From: an uncultured Bryobacteraceae bacterium
Lineage (GTDB): Bacteria > Acidobacteriota > Terriglobia > Bryobacterales > Bryobacteraceae
Assembly: GCA_937924525.1 (NCBI GenBank)
Contig: CALDSU010000004.1
Coordinates: 186,001 to 250,000, forward strand
DNA length: 64,000 nucleotides
Reading direction: 5' to 3'
Shown piece by piece: positions 35,311 to 43,732 of this stretch (positions are counted from its first letter, which is position 1; each line of letters begins with the position of its first letter). Under the pieces are notes generated by a model. It did no database searches, was not told the origin of the DNA, and saw only the letters and a program-made list of their open reading frames with translations. The position numbers were made by a program, and so were the translations under genes.

Positions 35311-35420
35311 ACCAAAAGTTTTTGACGGTTGCGTAGTCCGTCGAAACTGATTCTCCCATAACATCACCCCAACGTAAGGGGTGGGAAGAGGCCTGCCAGT
35401 GATGGTAGGCCTTTTGCTTT
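35311..35420 (+). ncRNA. Candidate small RNA, three hairpins
   Basis: About 110 nt between a promoter and an intrinsic terminator, without a plausible reading frame. Three hairpins follow in order. The first is GACGG/CCGTC (35324-35328 with 35338-35342), extended by TTT/AAA across one bulge. The second is CACCCC/GGGGTG (35365-35370 with 35378-35383) around an AACGTAA loop. The third is the terminator at 35389-35412. The RNA lies between the end of the secA operon and the convergent MPN-like gene. No known RNA family is recognised, so the call is based on layout alone. Confidence 0.5.
35389..35420 (+). terminator. Intrinsic terminator
   Basis: AGGCCTGCC (35389-35397) pairs with GGTAGGCCT (35404-35412) over nine base pairs with one G-U pair and a 6-nt loop, followed by TTTTGCTTT. 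On the other strand it could also help end the convergent MPN-like gene. Confidence 0.8.
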
Positions 35421-35530
35421 GTTGGGGTTGACAGGTCAGCGGCGCAAGATTCCGACTGGGCGCCTGCCCGGGGTGCGTCCCTCTGCCCGGCGGCGGCTGA
35501 CGAAGGCTCGGCGCCGAGCTGCGGGGTCGT

Positions 35531-36526
35531 TTACGGCGCCGGGCGGACGAAGCCAAAGGTGGCGCTTTCTTCGATGCGGCGTCCCGCTACCGTCTCGACT
35601 CTCAAGCGAACCTCCACCTGACTCGTTCGAGCGAAGTAGTAGACGCTGCCCTGGCGCAGTTCGAAGGGTTCCAGCGAAGTGGTGGCCAGCGCCTCCCCCT
35701 CCCGGATTTCGACGATCCCTCCCCGGATCTCCTCCAGGATAGGGGCGGCGCGATTCCAGTCAATGCGCACGCGGCCGTCGCTGCCGGTGACGCGAAGACC
35801 TAGCGTTTGGTCTTTGGGCAGCCACAGGGCGCCAGCCAGCATCGCGACGACGACGACGAGGAACAAGCCCCATGCCGCGACGTGGTGGGAGCGCCGCTCC
35901 CGGGGGTTGGGCGCCCCGGGTTTGGCGTTCGGTTTCGGCGGCGCCGGAAGAGGACTCGCCGGCGCGTCGGAACGCCTTTCTACAGGGTCCAGGACCGCCT
36001 TGGCCAGTTCGACCTCCGCGAAACCCGAGTCAGGGTCCAGTACGCCATCGACGGAGGGGAAGAACACCTTGGCCCGAGTGGGTGAACCTAAATCGGGCTT
36101 CAGCACCAGTAGGAATTGAAAGGCGTCAGGAAAATACTGGCTGTGGAAGGTGATATCTTCGGCGGCGGGCAGCAGCGGCCCGCGGGTCCGCGAGCGATAC
36201 CAGCCCACCACCACCATTCCGTGCAGCAGCGGATCCAGCCGCCAGTCGCCCATCTGCCGGGATAGGAGGGAGTGGTCCGCAGGCGAGAGCACAAAACCGG
36301 GCCCCTGGGCGTGTTCGCAGAAAATCGGCCGGTGGGCCAGCAGGTCGACCTGGTTGCCGATCCGCTTTCCGAACAGGAGACCGCCGATTTCCAGTCCTCC
36401 GCGCCGAAACGTCAGGAACGACTCGGTCACGGCAAGGTTGATTTGTTCCAGCAGCCCGGCGGAGGTCCGAATGGCGAACGGACACCTCGGGCTGGACCAG
36501 AGGGTGGTAGAGGCCGCCTCCGCCAC
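35531..36526 (-). CDS. MPN/JAB-like membrane protein lacking the JAMM metal site
   Basis: 331 residues from a GTG at 36526, chosen because an AAAGG lies just upstream and conserved sequence starts soon after. The first half resembles an MPN (JAB) domain: EIGGLLFGKR, CEHAQGPGFVLSPADHS, VVVGWYRSRTRG, then FQFLLVLKPD. In catalytic MPN domains the segment GWYHSHPG carries two zinc-binding His; here both are Arg (RSRT), and the later Ser is Ala (PAAED). It is therefore probably a non-catalytic MPN fold. One membrane segment lies at about 225-245 (LFLVVVVAMLAGALWL), followed by a beta-rich exported domain of about 85 residues. The function is unknown. Confidence 0.7.
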   Translation of the reverse strand: MAEAASTTLWSSPRCPFAIRTSAGLLEQINLAVTESFLTFRRGGLEIGGLLFGKRIGNQVDLLAHRPIFCEHAQGPGFVLSPADHSLLSRQMGDWRLDPLLHGMVVVGWYRSRTRGPLLPAAEDITFHSQYFPDAFQFLLVLKPDLGSPTRAKVFFPSVDGVLDPDSGFAEVELAKAVLDPVERRSDAPASPLPAPPKPNAKPGAPNPRERRSHHVAAWGLFLVVVVAMLAGALWLPKDQTLGLRVTGSDGRVRIDWNRAAPILEEIRGGIVEIREGEALATTSLEPFELRQGSVYYFARTSQVEVRLRVETVAGRRIEESATFGFVRPAP

Positions 36527-36664
36527 TGCCTTTATTCTACGCCGTCGCCCCCCCCCGTTGCCTAGCAGCCGCGGCGACTTCAAGAGTGCCGCCCGTTTTT
36601 TGCGCGGAAAGCCTGCGGGATTTTCATGGGTTGGACGGGCGGAGGAAGGCCTATAATAAGGGGA

Positions 36665-37249
36665 GTGTCCAAGCTGAAAGACCTCGAGCAGCGCCTCGAG
36701 CGTGCCGAACAGCAACTACGCCTCTTCCAGCGGGTTAGCCGGTTTCTTGTAAAGGACATCAGTCTCCCTGACGTTTTGCAGGGCATCGTGTCGCTGGTGG
36801 TGGAGTACATGCAGTGCGACTCCTGTCTGATTTACCTCAAAGACGGAAACGAACTCGTGCTGTGCGCGTCGAGCCATCCCAACCCGGGCGCGATTGGCCG
36901 CGTCCGCCTGCGCTTGGACGAGGGGCTCACCGGCTGGGTGTCCCGGGAGCGCCGTTTGCTGGCGATATCCCGGGAGGCCTACAATGATTCGCGGTTTAAG
37001 CGGTTCAACGAACTGCCCGAGGATACCTACGAGGCATTCCTTTCCGCTCCGGTGATTGCGCGCAACCGGGTGGTGGGTGTGATCAACGTGCAACATCGGG
37101 CGCCGCATCCCCACACGGGCGCGGAGATGGAAGCGCTGACCACGCTGGGCGAGCAGATCGGGTGCGCCCTGGTGCTGGCGCGGCTGGATTCGGAGTCCCT
37201 GGCGGCGGCGAACCACGCCGAGTGGGTGCTCGCCGCGGTCCGCCGCTGA
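36665..37249 (+). CDS. GAF-domain protein
   Basis: 194 residues from a GTG at 36665 with AAGGGGA just upstream. An N-terminal coiled coil (KDLEQRLERAEQQLRLFQRV) leads into one GAF domain of about 150 residues: LPDVLQGIVSLVVEYMQCDSC (shortened), IYLKDGNELVL, LDEGLTGWVSRERRLLAI, then APVIARNRVVGVINVQHR. GAF domains bind small ligands or act in signalling. No output domain is attached, so it likely works by dimerising through the coiled coil or with a partner. It is followed after 8 bp by the BNR-repeat gene and is divergent from the MPN-like gene. Confidence 0.88.
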   Translation: MSKLKDLEQRLERAEQQLRLFQRVSRFLVKDISLPDVLQGIVSLVVEYMQCDSCLIYLKDGNELVLCASSHPNPGAIGRVRLRLDEGLTGWVSRERRLLAISREAYNDSRFKRFNELPEDTYEAFLSAPVIARNRVVGVINVQHRAPHPHTGAEMEALTTLGEQIGCALVLARLDSESLAAANHAEWVLAAVRR

Positions 37250-37257
37250 GCAGAAGG

Positions 37258-38349
37258 ATGTGCGTCCGGCTGATCGCGGGGCCGTTGCTGGCGGCGGCGT
37301 TGCTGGCGGCTCAGCCTCGCTGGGAACTGCAATACTTCCACGACGAAGACGAGGCCAGCCTCGCGCTCGCCGATTTACAGTTTCCTTCGAACCGGCGGGG
37401 CGTCGCCGTTGGGGTACTGACCGCCAAAGGACGGACTCAGCCGGTATGCCTCGTCACCGCCGATGGCGGCGTGAAGTGGAGTACGGTGCGACTCCGGGCC
37501 GAACCCGTCTCGCTTTTTTTCCTTGATGACAGTTCGGGCTGGATGGTCACCGGCGATGGGCTGTGGGTCACCGAAGAGTCTGGTCTCACTTGGCGGAAGC
37601 TTGGGGCGCCGAAGGATCTGTTGCGGGTCCACTTCTTGGATTCACAACGGGGATTCGGCGTCGGATTGCAGCGGAAAGCCTGGCGGACTACCGATGGCGG
37701 CAAGAACTGGGAACGCATCCGGGAGACCGTTGAAATGAGCGGGGATCCCAATCGCGTGGTGCTGGGCTGGATCGAGTTCCTGGACCAGCGGCGCGGGCTC
37801 ATTACAGGTTGGAACCGCTCCCGCAGCGAGGAGAGCGATCTCCCCGACTGGATGGACCCCCAGCGTCCCAAACGCCGCGTGCGACCGACTCTAAGTGTGA
37901 CGCTCGAGACCAACGATGGAGGACGGACCTGGACCCCGTCCAGTTCATCCATGTTTGGCAGGGTCACGCGGACGCGCTTCGACCAGAGGGGAACTTTGTG
38001 GCTGGTCGAATTCCCGAGCCACTTCGACTGGCCGAGCGAGGTGTTCTGGTCGCAATGGAGATCCTCAGAGGCCAGCAGAGTTTTTCGCACCAAAGAGGTG
38101 CGGGTCACCGACGTCATGTGGCGCCAGGAGTACGCCTATGTGGCGGGCGTGGCGCACCGCGGCCAACTGGCGGAGTCACCGGTGCCCGCGCCGGTTCGCG
38201 TGCTCCGGAGCAGGGACCTGAGCCATTGGGAAGACATGGAGGCCGACTACCGGGCGGTGGCGAGGCGCGTGTTTCTGGCGGCGAGCCGAGAGGGCGGATT
38301 GTGGCTGGCCACGGATACGGGGATGATCCTGCGCCTGGCGGAGCGCTGA
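37258..38349 (+). CDS. Secreted BNR/Ycf48-like beta-propeller protein
   Basis: 363 residues from ATG at 37258, 5 bp after an AAGG. A signal peptide is clear (LIAGPLLAAALLAAQ). Repeats of the Asp-box kind recur: TADGGVKW, TEESGLTW, TTDGGKNW and TNDGGRTW, each in a four-strand blade, as in Ycf48/HCF136-like assembly factors and BNR glycosidases. A proline- and arginine-rich insert breaks the series after blade three. No catalytic residues of a sialidase were found, so a binding or assembly role is more likely. It is probably co-transcribed with the GAF gene. Confidence 0.8.
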   Translation: MCVRLIAGPLLAAALLAAQPRWELQYFHDEDEASLALADLQFPSNRRGVAVGVLTAKGRTQPVCLVTADGGVKWSTVRLRAEPVSLFFLDDSSGWMVTGDGLWVTEESGLTWRKLGAPKDLLRVHFLDSQRGFGVGLQRKAWRTTDGGKNWERIRETVEMSGDPNRVVLGWIEFLDQRRGLITGWNRSRSEESDLPDWMDPQRPKRRVRPTLSVTLETNDGGRTWTPSSSSMFGRVTRTRFDQRGTLWLVEFPSHFDWPSEVFWSQWRSSEASRVFRTKEVRVTDVMWRQEYAYVAGVAHRGQLAESPVPAPVRVLRSRDLSHWEDMEADYRAVARRVFLAASREGGLWLATDTGMILRLAER

Positions 38350-38480
38350 AACGTTTTCCTCACGCTTTGTTTTTTCCACACCGGTTCCACGGGAGATGCT
38401 TGCTATGTATCTCAAAAGAAGCCCTTTATTTCTTGAGGAAATCGACACGAAATTGTCATTTTTCTCTTGAACTTCCGCCG
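38350..38480. other. A/T-rich spacer between the BNR gene and the structured region
   Basis: This stretch is richer in A and T than its surroundings. TTTTCCACA near 38372 is 8 of 9 to a DnaA box, probably by chance. GACA/TGTC with a CGAAAT loop near 38444-38457 is followed by ATTTTTCTC and may be a weak terminator of the BNR gene. TTGAAC at 38467-38472 is the best -35-like hexamer but its -10 partner (CATGCT at 38490) is poor. Confidence 0.35.
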
Positions 38481-39148
38481 CGGTTGAGCCATGCTGGAGA
38501 CGGTTCCAAGAGGTTCGAGGAAGCAACGAGCCGCGGGGGACGTAACGAACCGGAAGCGTTGAAGCTGCTCCCGAGCATTTCGATGAGCGGGGGAGGCGGA
38601 GCAACTGGGAAACGGGCGTACTTCGACGGCGGGCTTCCGGAGGACGGTTGGGAAACCGTGATGAACTGGAGGGGTCGCCAGGCCCCGAAGGGGAGCGGGA
38701 GCCCGATCTGAATTCGGACCGGGATCGAACCGGGGAGCAACGGAAGCCGGGACCCCTAGCGGCTCGAGAGCGAAGGGAAACGGTCTCGAACGGGCTCCAA
38801 CGTCGGACTCGGGAGTCAACCAGACGCGCCGGGAACGTTGACCTCGCGCCGGACGCCGGTAACACGGCGGCTGACGTGGGCGAGCGAAAGGCGTGCTGGA
38901 AGAATCGGCCCCGGACGTTCTGGATTTGCTGAGGCGCCTGGGAGCGTTGAGCCGGCTTTTCGTAATCAGTAAGGCCGGGGAGCGAGCAGGATGTCTTCCT
39001 TCCGGAACGCACCGCACCGTCCGGACTGAGCTAGCCGGTGGCGGGCGGAGTTGGGGACTTGGGTCACTTGGAACCACTTCCGTTTTTGAGAGCGCTTTCC
39101 GAACCGGCTCGATTCCTTGGCGGGAAAACGAGCCGGTTTCGTGTTTTT
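38480..39148 (+). ncRNA. Candidate long structured non-coding RNA, about 650 nt
   Basis: No reading frame on either strand has a credible product: translations are Arg/Pro/Ser-rich, as seen when structural RNA is translated. The plus strand is rich in A and G, and folds by eye into many perfect stems. These are GGTTCG/CGAACC (38512/38546), ACGGTT/AACCGT closed by a GGGA tetraloop (38644-38659), GTCAAC/GTTGAC (38815/38837), CGCCG/CGGCG (38854-38869), CCGGC/GCCGG near 38952-38978, and an 8-bp stem with one bulge at 39001-39025. It ends in a strong terminator at 39102-39148. The start is uncertain because no clear promoter was found. No known RNA family is recognised. Confidence 0.45.
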
Positions 39149-42100
39149 GCGGTCCCCGCTCCTCGCTCGATTGCGGTTACGTAGGCCAGCGGATACGGCG
39201 CCAGGCATGCGTACATCGCCAGGATCTTGCCGAATCCCCGTCCGGCTCGCGCCTCTCCGCCAAAAGACTCCATATTCTCTAGCGCCCGCTCCGCCGCCTG
39301 GCGCAGCACGGCCTTCAGCCGATCGCCGCCGGCACGCCGGTGCGCGAAAACCATGCCGTCCAGCAGCAGGAAATTCAGTGCATCGGCGGCTTCCAACGCG
39401 CTGGCCCGCGGGCAGGAACTGTACTTGAAGCGGCCCGCCTCCGGCACCCACAGGTGGTTTAACAGAAACTCCGCCCCGCGCTCGACCGCCTGCGCGGCGC
39501 GTTCATCGCCCGTCAGCGCGAAGTAGCGCCGCAAGCCGGCCAGCATCACGCCCTGCATGTAGCCCAGCTCTCCGCGATGTTCCGGTTCGTTCGGATGCGA
39601 GCAGATATGCAGGCGGTTCCAACCGCCGTCGGCCTCCTGTCTTTCCAGCGCCCGTTCCACGATCAGCCTGGCGGCGTTCAGGTGGACCGGATCCCCCGTG
39701 GCCTGGTAGACGGCGGTGGTCAGCACCAGGTGCCAACCGGCGATGCGAGCGTCGGCGAAGTCGTAAGCGCGGGTTTCGTAAATGCCGTAGCGGTCCGCGA
39801 CTTTGCGGCTGGTCTCGAGCGAGCGGCGGTCGCCGGTCAGGTAATAGTAGTTGAGGTGGCCGTCCACGAACACGTGATCGACCGTGAGAATTCCCACCGC
39901 GATTCCCTGGTTCGGCACGGGGCTTTGCGCCCAGTAGCCTCCGGTGTGCCCGATGGCGTGGTGGTAGGCGCCGCCCACGCGGGACCCCTCGCGATGGCCC
40001 TGAATGGTGTCTACATCGCGATGGTGCCACTCGGCCTCCTCGGCGATCCGGAAAAAGCGCATATCCCCCGTGCGGAGGAACTGAAGCAGCATGGCGTTCG
40101 CCATATCGTATTCGCAGTTACCCCAGTTGATCCCGCGCTCGCCCCACCAGTCGCCGAAATTCAGCATGCCGTAAGCGCGGTCCCGCTCGCGATCCTCCAG
40201 GTAGTCGTCAACCGCGCGGGCGATAGCGGCGTCGTACCGCGCGGCCAGGCCCGGAGCGCCCGGCGCGGGCATCTCGCCAAACACGCGGCTTCCCACGTAC
40301 CAGGCGGGTGAGGCTAACGCCAACAAGGGCGCGCGCTGCGTCTCTACCGGCGAGGTCACGGGCTCGGCCGCAGGCCGCAAGTCCAGCCAGAATTCGTGTG
40401 TCTTGCTCATCCCCTGGCGGATGTCATACCGGCCGTGCCGCAGGTAAAAGTACAGCCGGTGTTCATCCACCGTGCCCCGCGCCGCTGCGTAGGAATCCGC
40501 CGGGAGTTCCGGGCAAAGGCCAAACTCGATGCCGCGGGGCGTCACGGCGATCTCTTTGGGGTAGTTCTGCCAGAAGTCTCGGGCGGCGAGCGCGACCCGG
40601 TAGCGCGGGTTGGACCACTGGGCCCAACCGTTGGCGCGGCGGCCGGTTTCCCGTTCGCCGGCGCCGGCAAGGAAAGTATACCGGTCATCAGTGTCCTGGC
40701 GAAGGCGGGCGGTCTCCGCGGGCGATTCGCCGCGCCGCCCTTCCAGGTTCCAGGCGGTCCGTTCCTCGCCCAGCGGCAGCTGGAGCATTAGTTGGCGGAT
40801 GCGCGTGAACTCCGCCGCCCCGTGATCGTTCTCGAAGGTGTAGCGCACACGCAGAAAAGGCTGTCCCGCGTAAGCGTCCAGACGAAGGACGTAGCCGAAC
40901 AACGTCTCGCCGGCGGCATTCCGGTGGTGTCCGCGCACCAGGACGGAGGCGCGCACTGGACCTCGTTCTTCGACGGCGACCTCGTCTGGCGGGCCGAGGG
41001 TCCGGAACGGCTGGCCCTGCTCATCCCGGAGCACGAATTCGGCAGGGGCGGCGGGCGATAGGATCCGCTCCCCTTTGCGGAACACCCCGTCCCGGTTGGC
41101 GTCGAGCCACAGAGACTCCAGGAAACCCGAGTTCCGCCGCGCGATGGTAAAGCGCAGCGGGCCGGTGGTGATGTCGACCTGATCGGGAGTTTCGTTGACC
41201 CGGAGCGGGCCTGCCGGTGCGCGCCGGCGCACGGCCGAGCCGTATTCCAGCCGGTACGCTCCGCTGGCTTTGCCCAAAAAGTCCACCAGCGCCCACTTCA
41301 CCGCGCCTCCCGGCCAGCGAGCCAGCACGGAGGCTTGCAGCGGCGTCTCCCGGCCGGCGGCGTCCAGCAGACGGAGACCCGCCGCCGAGCCCAGCGCGCC
41401 TTCCGGGAACGGAATCCCTGAAGACACCGGAAACGGCGCATCCGGAGCCCTGGCATCGGAACTCTGGACGGTGAGCGGAAGACGCGCCCGCCGGACCGTG
41501 CCAGCCGGTTCGCGCGGCGCATCCAACCGCACGGTCTGCCATGGCGTTTCCGCCGCTTCTCCAGACCGGGCGCCCGCGCGGATCCGGAAGCGGTACGTGC
41601 GCCCCCACTCGAGGCCGGACCGGATGACGCGGTGGTTGCGCACGGGTGTGTCTTCCGCCTGAGTCTCCACCTGCTGAACCCCAGCCGCTTGCCACTCCAG
41701 GGTTGCGGCGGCCGGCCAGTTGGTCAGCCAACCCACGGTCACCCGGCGGCCGGCGGCGTCGGGCACGGCCATCACGTGACGGATGGTCAGCTCCGGACGC
41801 CGGGGCGCGGGCCGGGCGGCGAGCAGGTACATCGCTTCGATGCGATATGCGCCCTCCCCGGTGAGCGTCTCGAAGTGCACCATTTCCCCGCCGCGAAATT
41901 CGACGGGTTGCGTCAGGAAAAACAGCCGCTCGCGCCGGTCGTCCAGGTTGGCGAAAGCGGCGCCCTGCTCGCGATCGTCCACCGAAATGCGGATACGCTC
42001 ATCGCCCGGCCCGTCGTAGATCTGAATCGCGGGATGGTAGCTTCCCGGTGTGCGGACGCTGACGGACAGACGCCCCCTGCGGTCACTCAGCCGGACCGAC

Positions 42101-42306
42101 GGAACGCGGACGGGCGACCGGTCGTCGGTGAACCCCTCGCGCTGGGCCTCGTGCGGCGCGAAGCGAACGTTCTTCGGGTCCGCGGCGATGGCCTCGAGGA
42201 CGTCCAATCCCCAGGTGGACTCGACGCGGTTTGGCGGATCGGCCGCCGCCGGTGCGCCGATCGCCAGCATCGACCATAGGGCGCCTGGCGCCCACGCGGT
42301 CCGCAT
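39064..42306 (-). CDS. Exo-rhamnogalacturonan lyase-like protein (PcRGLX/YetA type)
   Basis: 1080 residues from ATG at 42306, where a signal peptide begins (ALWSMLAIGAPAAA). Residues 60-165 form a carbohydrate-binding-like sandwich, and 165-255 an FN3-like domain (RTYRFRIRAG). From about 285, FPVSSGIPFPEGALGSA and RWPGGAVKWALVDFLG match the first RIFT-barrel domain of PcRGLX/YetA proteins. The last third is an alpha/alpha toroid with EWHHRDVDTIQGHREGS and AYHHAIGHTGGYW. Relatives remove disaccharides from the ends of rhamnogalacturonan I. The final 35 codons overlap the antisense terminator at 39102-39148 and look added beyond the conserved end near AYVTAIE. It follows the ceramidase-like gene by 52 bp. 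Confidence 0.78.
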   Translation of the reverse strand: MRTAWAPGALWSMLAIGAPAAADPPNRVESTWGLDVLEAIAADPKNVRFAPHEAQREGFTDDRSPVRVPSVRLSDRRGRLSVSVRTPGSYHPAIQIYDGPGDERIRISVDDREQGAAFANLDDRRERLFFLTQPVEFRGGEMVHFETLTGEGAYRIEAMYLLAARPAPRRPELTIRHVMAVPDAAGRRVTVGWLTNWPAAATLEWQAAGVQQVETQAEDTPVRNHRVIRSGLEWGRTYRFRIRAGARSGEAAETPWQTVRLDAPREPAGTVRRARLPLTVQSSDARAPDAPFPVSSGIPFPEGALGSAAGLRLLDAAGRETPLQASVLARWPGGAVKWALVDFLGKASGAYRLEYGSAVRRRAPAGPLRVNETPDQVDITTGPLRFTIARRNSGFLESLWLDANRDGVFRKGERILSPAAPAEFVLRDEQGQPFRTLGPPDEVAVEERGPVRASVLVRGHHRNAAGETLFGYVLRLDAYAGQPFLRVRYTFENDHGAAEFTRIRQLMLQLPLGEERTAWNLEGRRGESPAETARLRQDTDDRYTFLAGAGERETGRRANGWAQWSNPRYRVALAARDFWQNYPKEIAVTPRGIEFGLCPELPADSYAAARGTVDEHRLYFYLRHGRYDIRQGMSKTHEFWLDLRPAAEPVTSPVETQRAPLLALASPAWYVGSRVFGEMPAPGAPGLAARYDAAIARAVDDYLEDRERDRAYGMLNFGDWWGERGINWGNCEYDMANAMLLQFLRTGDMRFFRIAEEAEWHHRDVDTIQGHREGSRVGGAYHHAIGHTGGYWAQSPVPNQGIAVGILTVDHVFVDGHLNYYYLTGDRRSLETSRKVADRYGIYETRAYDFADARIAGWHLVLTTAVYQATGDPVHLNAARLIVERALERQEADGGWNRLHICSHPNEPEHRGELGYMQGVMLAGLRRYFALTGDERAAQAVERGAEFLLNHLWVPEAGRFKYSSCPRASALEAADALNFLLLDGMVFAHRRAGGDRLKAVLRQAAERALENMESFGGEARAGRGFGKILAMYACLAPYPLAYVTAIERGAGTAKTRNRLVFPPRNRAGSESALKNGSGSK
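39102..39148 (+). terminator. Intrinsic terminator of the structured-RNA region
   Basis: AACCGGCTCG (39102-39111) pairs perfectly with CGAGCCGGTT (39129-39138) over ten base pairs around a 17-nt loop, followed by TCGTGTTTTT. The T-run exists only in the plus orientation. It lies inside the last codons of the minus-strand lyase gene. Confidence 0.65.
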
Positions 42307-42358
42307 GCGTTTCCTCCTCGCCTTTCTCCGCCGGTTGCCCGCCGAGCGCCGCCCGGCC

Positions 42359-43732
42359 TTACCCACCCAGCGACCGCAGCGCCGCCAGGGATTCCGCGAC
42401 GGCCGCCGCTCCGGCATCCCGGGTGAAGGGAAGCTCGCGAATCGCTTTCGGGACGTGCAGGGAAGCGTAACTCATGCGGTCGACTTCGTAGGCGTCGGGC
42501 AGGTAGCTCACCGACCCGTTCGCGTAGCCAAGGATCAGCAGGTCTTCGTGCGGCCAGCCCTGGCGGATTTCCAGCGCCAGCGTGCTGAAGAACTCGGCGG
42601 GGTTGGTCACCACCCACGCGTCGCCGATCCGCATCGCCTGGAAATGCGCGCGCCGCGTCTCCGGCTGGGTTTCGAGCAGCGGCAGCGCATGCTCGCCCCA
42701 CCGCACCGCGAAGCGGGAGACCGCTTCCACGGCGCGTTCCACGCTGCCCCCGTAACGTTCGGGCAGCCGGTGAGGGAAGCAGACCACCTTGCTGGCGATG
42801 CCGTTGACCCAATCGGTGGTGTCCCCCGTCGCCAGCCGGTGCTTGCCCTCGTCGTACATGCTCAGGACTTCTTCCCGCGTCCAGCGGCGGACGGGCAGCA
42901 GTCCCTCGCGTTCCACCGCCGCGATGCCCGGCGTAGTGATCTCGCGGGCGGATTCGAGCGCCCGGCGCGCGGCTTCGAACACGATCGCACCCGCCTCGCG
43001 ATAGCGCTCCGGGGTCCAGTAGGCGAGCTTCGGCTGCGAGTCGCCGCACGATCCTTGAAGATAGAGGGCGGTGACGCCCGGCCAGGTTTCTTCGATCAGG
43101 TCTACGACGTGGCCAGGCCAGTCGCGGGAGACGGAACGGGGTTCCACCTGCCAGAACACCGTGGGGTGGGTATGGAAGTTGATGGCGGCCGCCAGCGGAC
43201 TGCCGTCCGCGCGGATGACCCACAGCGCGCCCAGCCGCTCGTCCACCGGCCCGCCCTCGCGCGTGCGGTTATAGCTGAACCCCGTCAGCCTGGCCGCTCC
43301 CACTTGCAGGCGCGCGGGTTCGCGAGCGCGCCACGCTCCGATGATCGCCTGCGCCGTCCTGGCGATGGTCTGTTCGACATAGTCGCCGCTGACTTCGCCG
43401 GCGCCGTCGAACAACGCCATGGTCGGCGCATTGTGGCTATGGGAGCAGTTCACGCAAATCGCTTCCGGGCGCAGGCCGGTCTCGGCGGCGGCCCGCGCGC
43501 GAATCGCCTCGACCGCCGGCCGGTCCGCATAGAGCACATCGAGCGCGGTCAAGGCCACGCTCTGGCCGCGCTCGTCGCTCAGCACCAGCGCCGTGGCGTG
43601 CAGATCGTCATGCACGCGGTCCCAAGTGCGGTTCAGGTAATAGCCGAGTCCCGCCAGTTCGACGCCCGGCGGAGGCGTAATGATCGTGCGGGCGACTCCG
43701 GCTTGCCACATCGGGGTTTGCTGCGCGGACAT
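42359..43732 (-). CDS. Neutral/alkaline ceramidase-superfamily hydrolase
   Basis: 457 residues. No signal peptide is obvious, so it may be cytoplasmic. The N-terminal layout is that of neutral ceramidase: ARTIITPPPGVELAGLGYY, LTALDVLY, then CVNCSHSHNAP whose two His are zinc ligands, and AINFHTHPTVF with further metal or catalytic His. YLQGSCGDSQPK aligns with the NGDxSP-like loop that carries the nucleophilic Ser in ceramidases, and NPAEFFSTLALEIRQ follows. Many bacterial members hydrolyse other amides or esters, so ceramide as substrate is uncertain. A GGAGAA precedes the ATG. It leads a two-gene run with the lyase-like protein. Confidence 0.82.
   Translation of the reverse strand: MSAQQTPMWQAGVARTIITPPPGVELAGLGYYLNRTWDRVHDDLHATALVLSDERGQSVALTALDVLYADRPAVEAIRARAAAETGLRPEAICVNCSHSHNAPTMALFDGAGEVSGDYVEQTIARTAQAIIGAWRAREPARLQVGAARLTGFSYNRTREGGPVDERLGALWVIRADGSPLAAAINFHTHPTVFWQVEPRSVSRDWPGHVVDLIEETWPGVTALYLQGSCGDSQPKLAYWTPERYREAGAIVFEAARRALESAREITTPGIAAVEREGLLPVRRWTREEVLSMYDEGKHRLATGDTTDWVNGIASKVVCFPHRLPERYGGSVERAVEAVSRFAVRWGEHALPLLETQPETRRAHFQAMRIGDAWVVTNPAEFFSTLALEIRQGWPHEDLLILGYANGSVSYLPDAYEVDRMSYASLHVPKAIRELPFTRDAGAAAVAESLAALRSLGG

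Noticed and set aside
38369-38381. TTTTCCACA as a DnaA box
   Set aside because: A single isolated 8-of-9 match in an A/T-rich spacer, with no cluster or replication gene nearby.
38412-39077. A 221-codon open frame on the minus strand, and others on the plus strand, across the structured stretch
   Set aside because: The translations are Arg/Pro/Ser-rich with no domain or signal, as expected from the complement of a structured RNA. They also conflict with each other and with the terminator.
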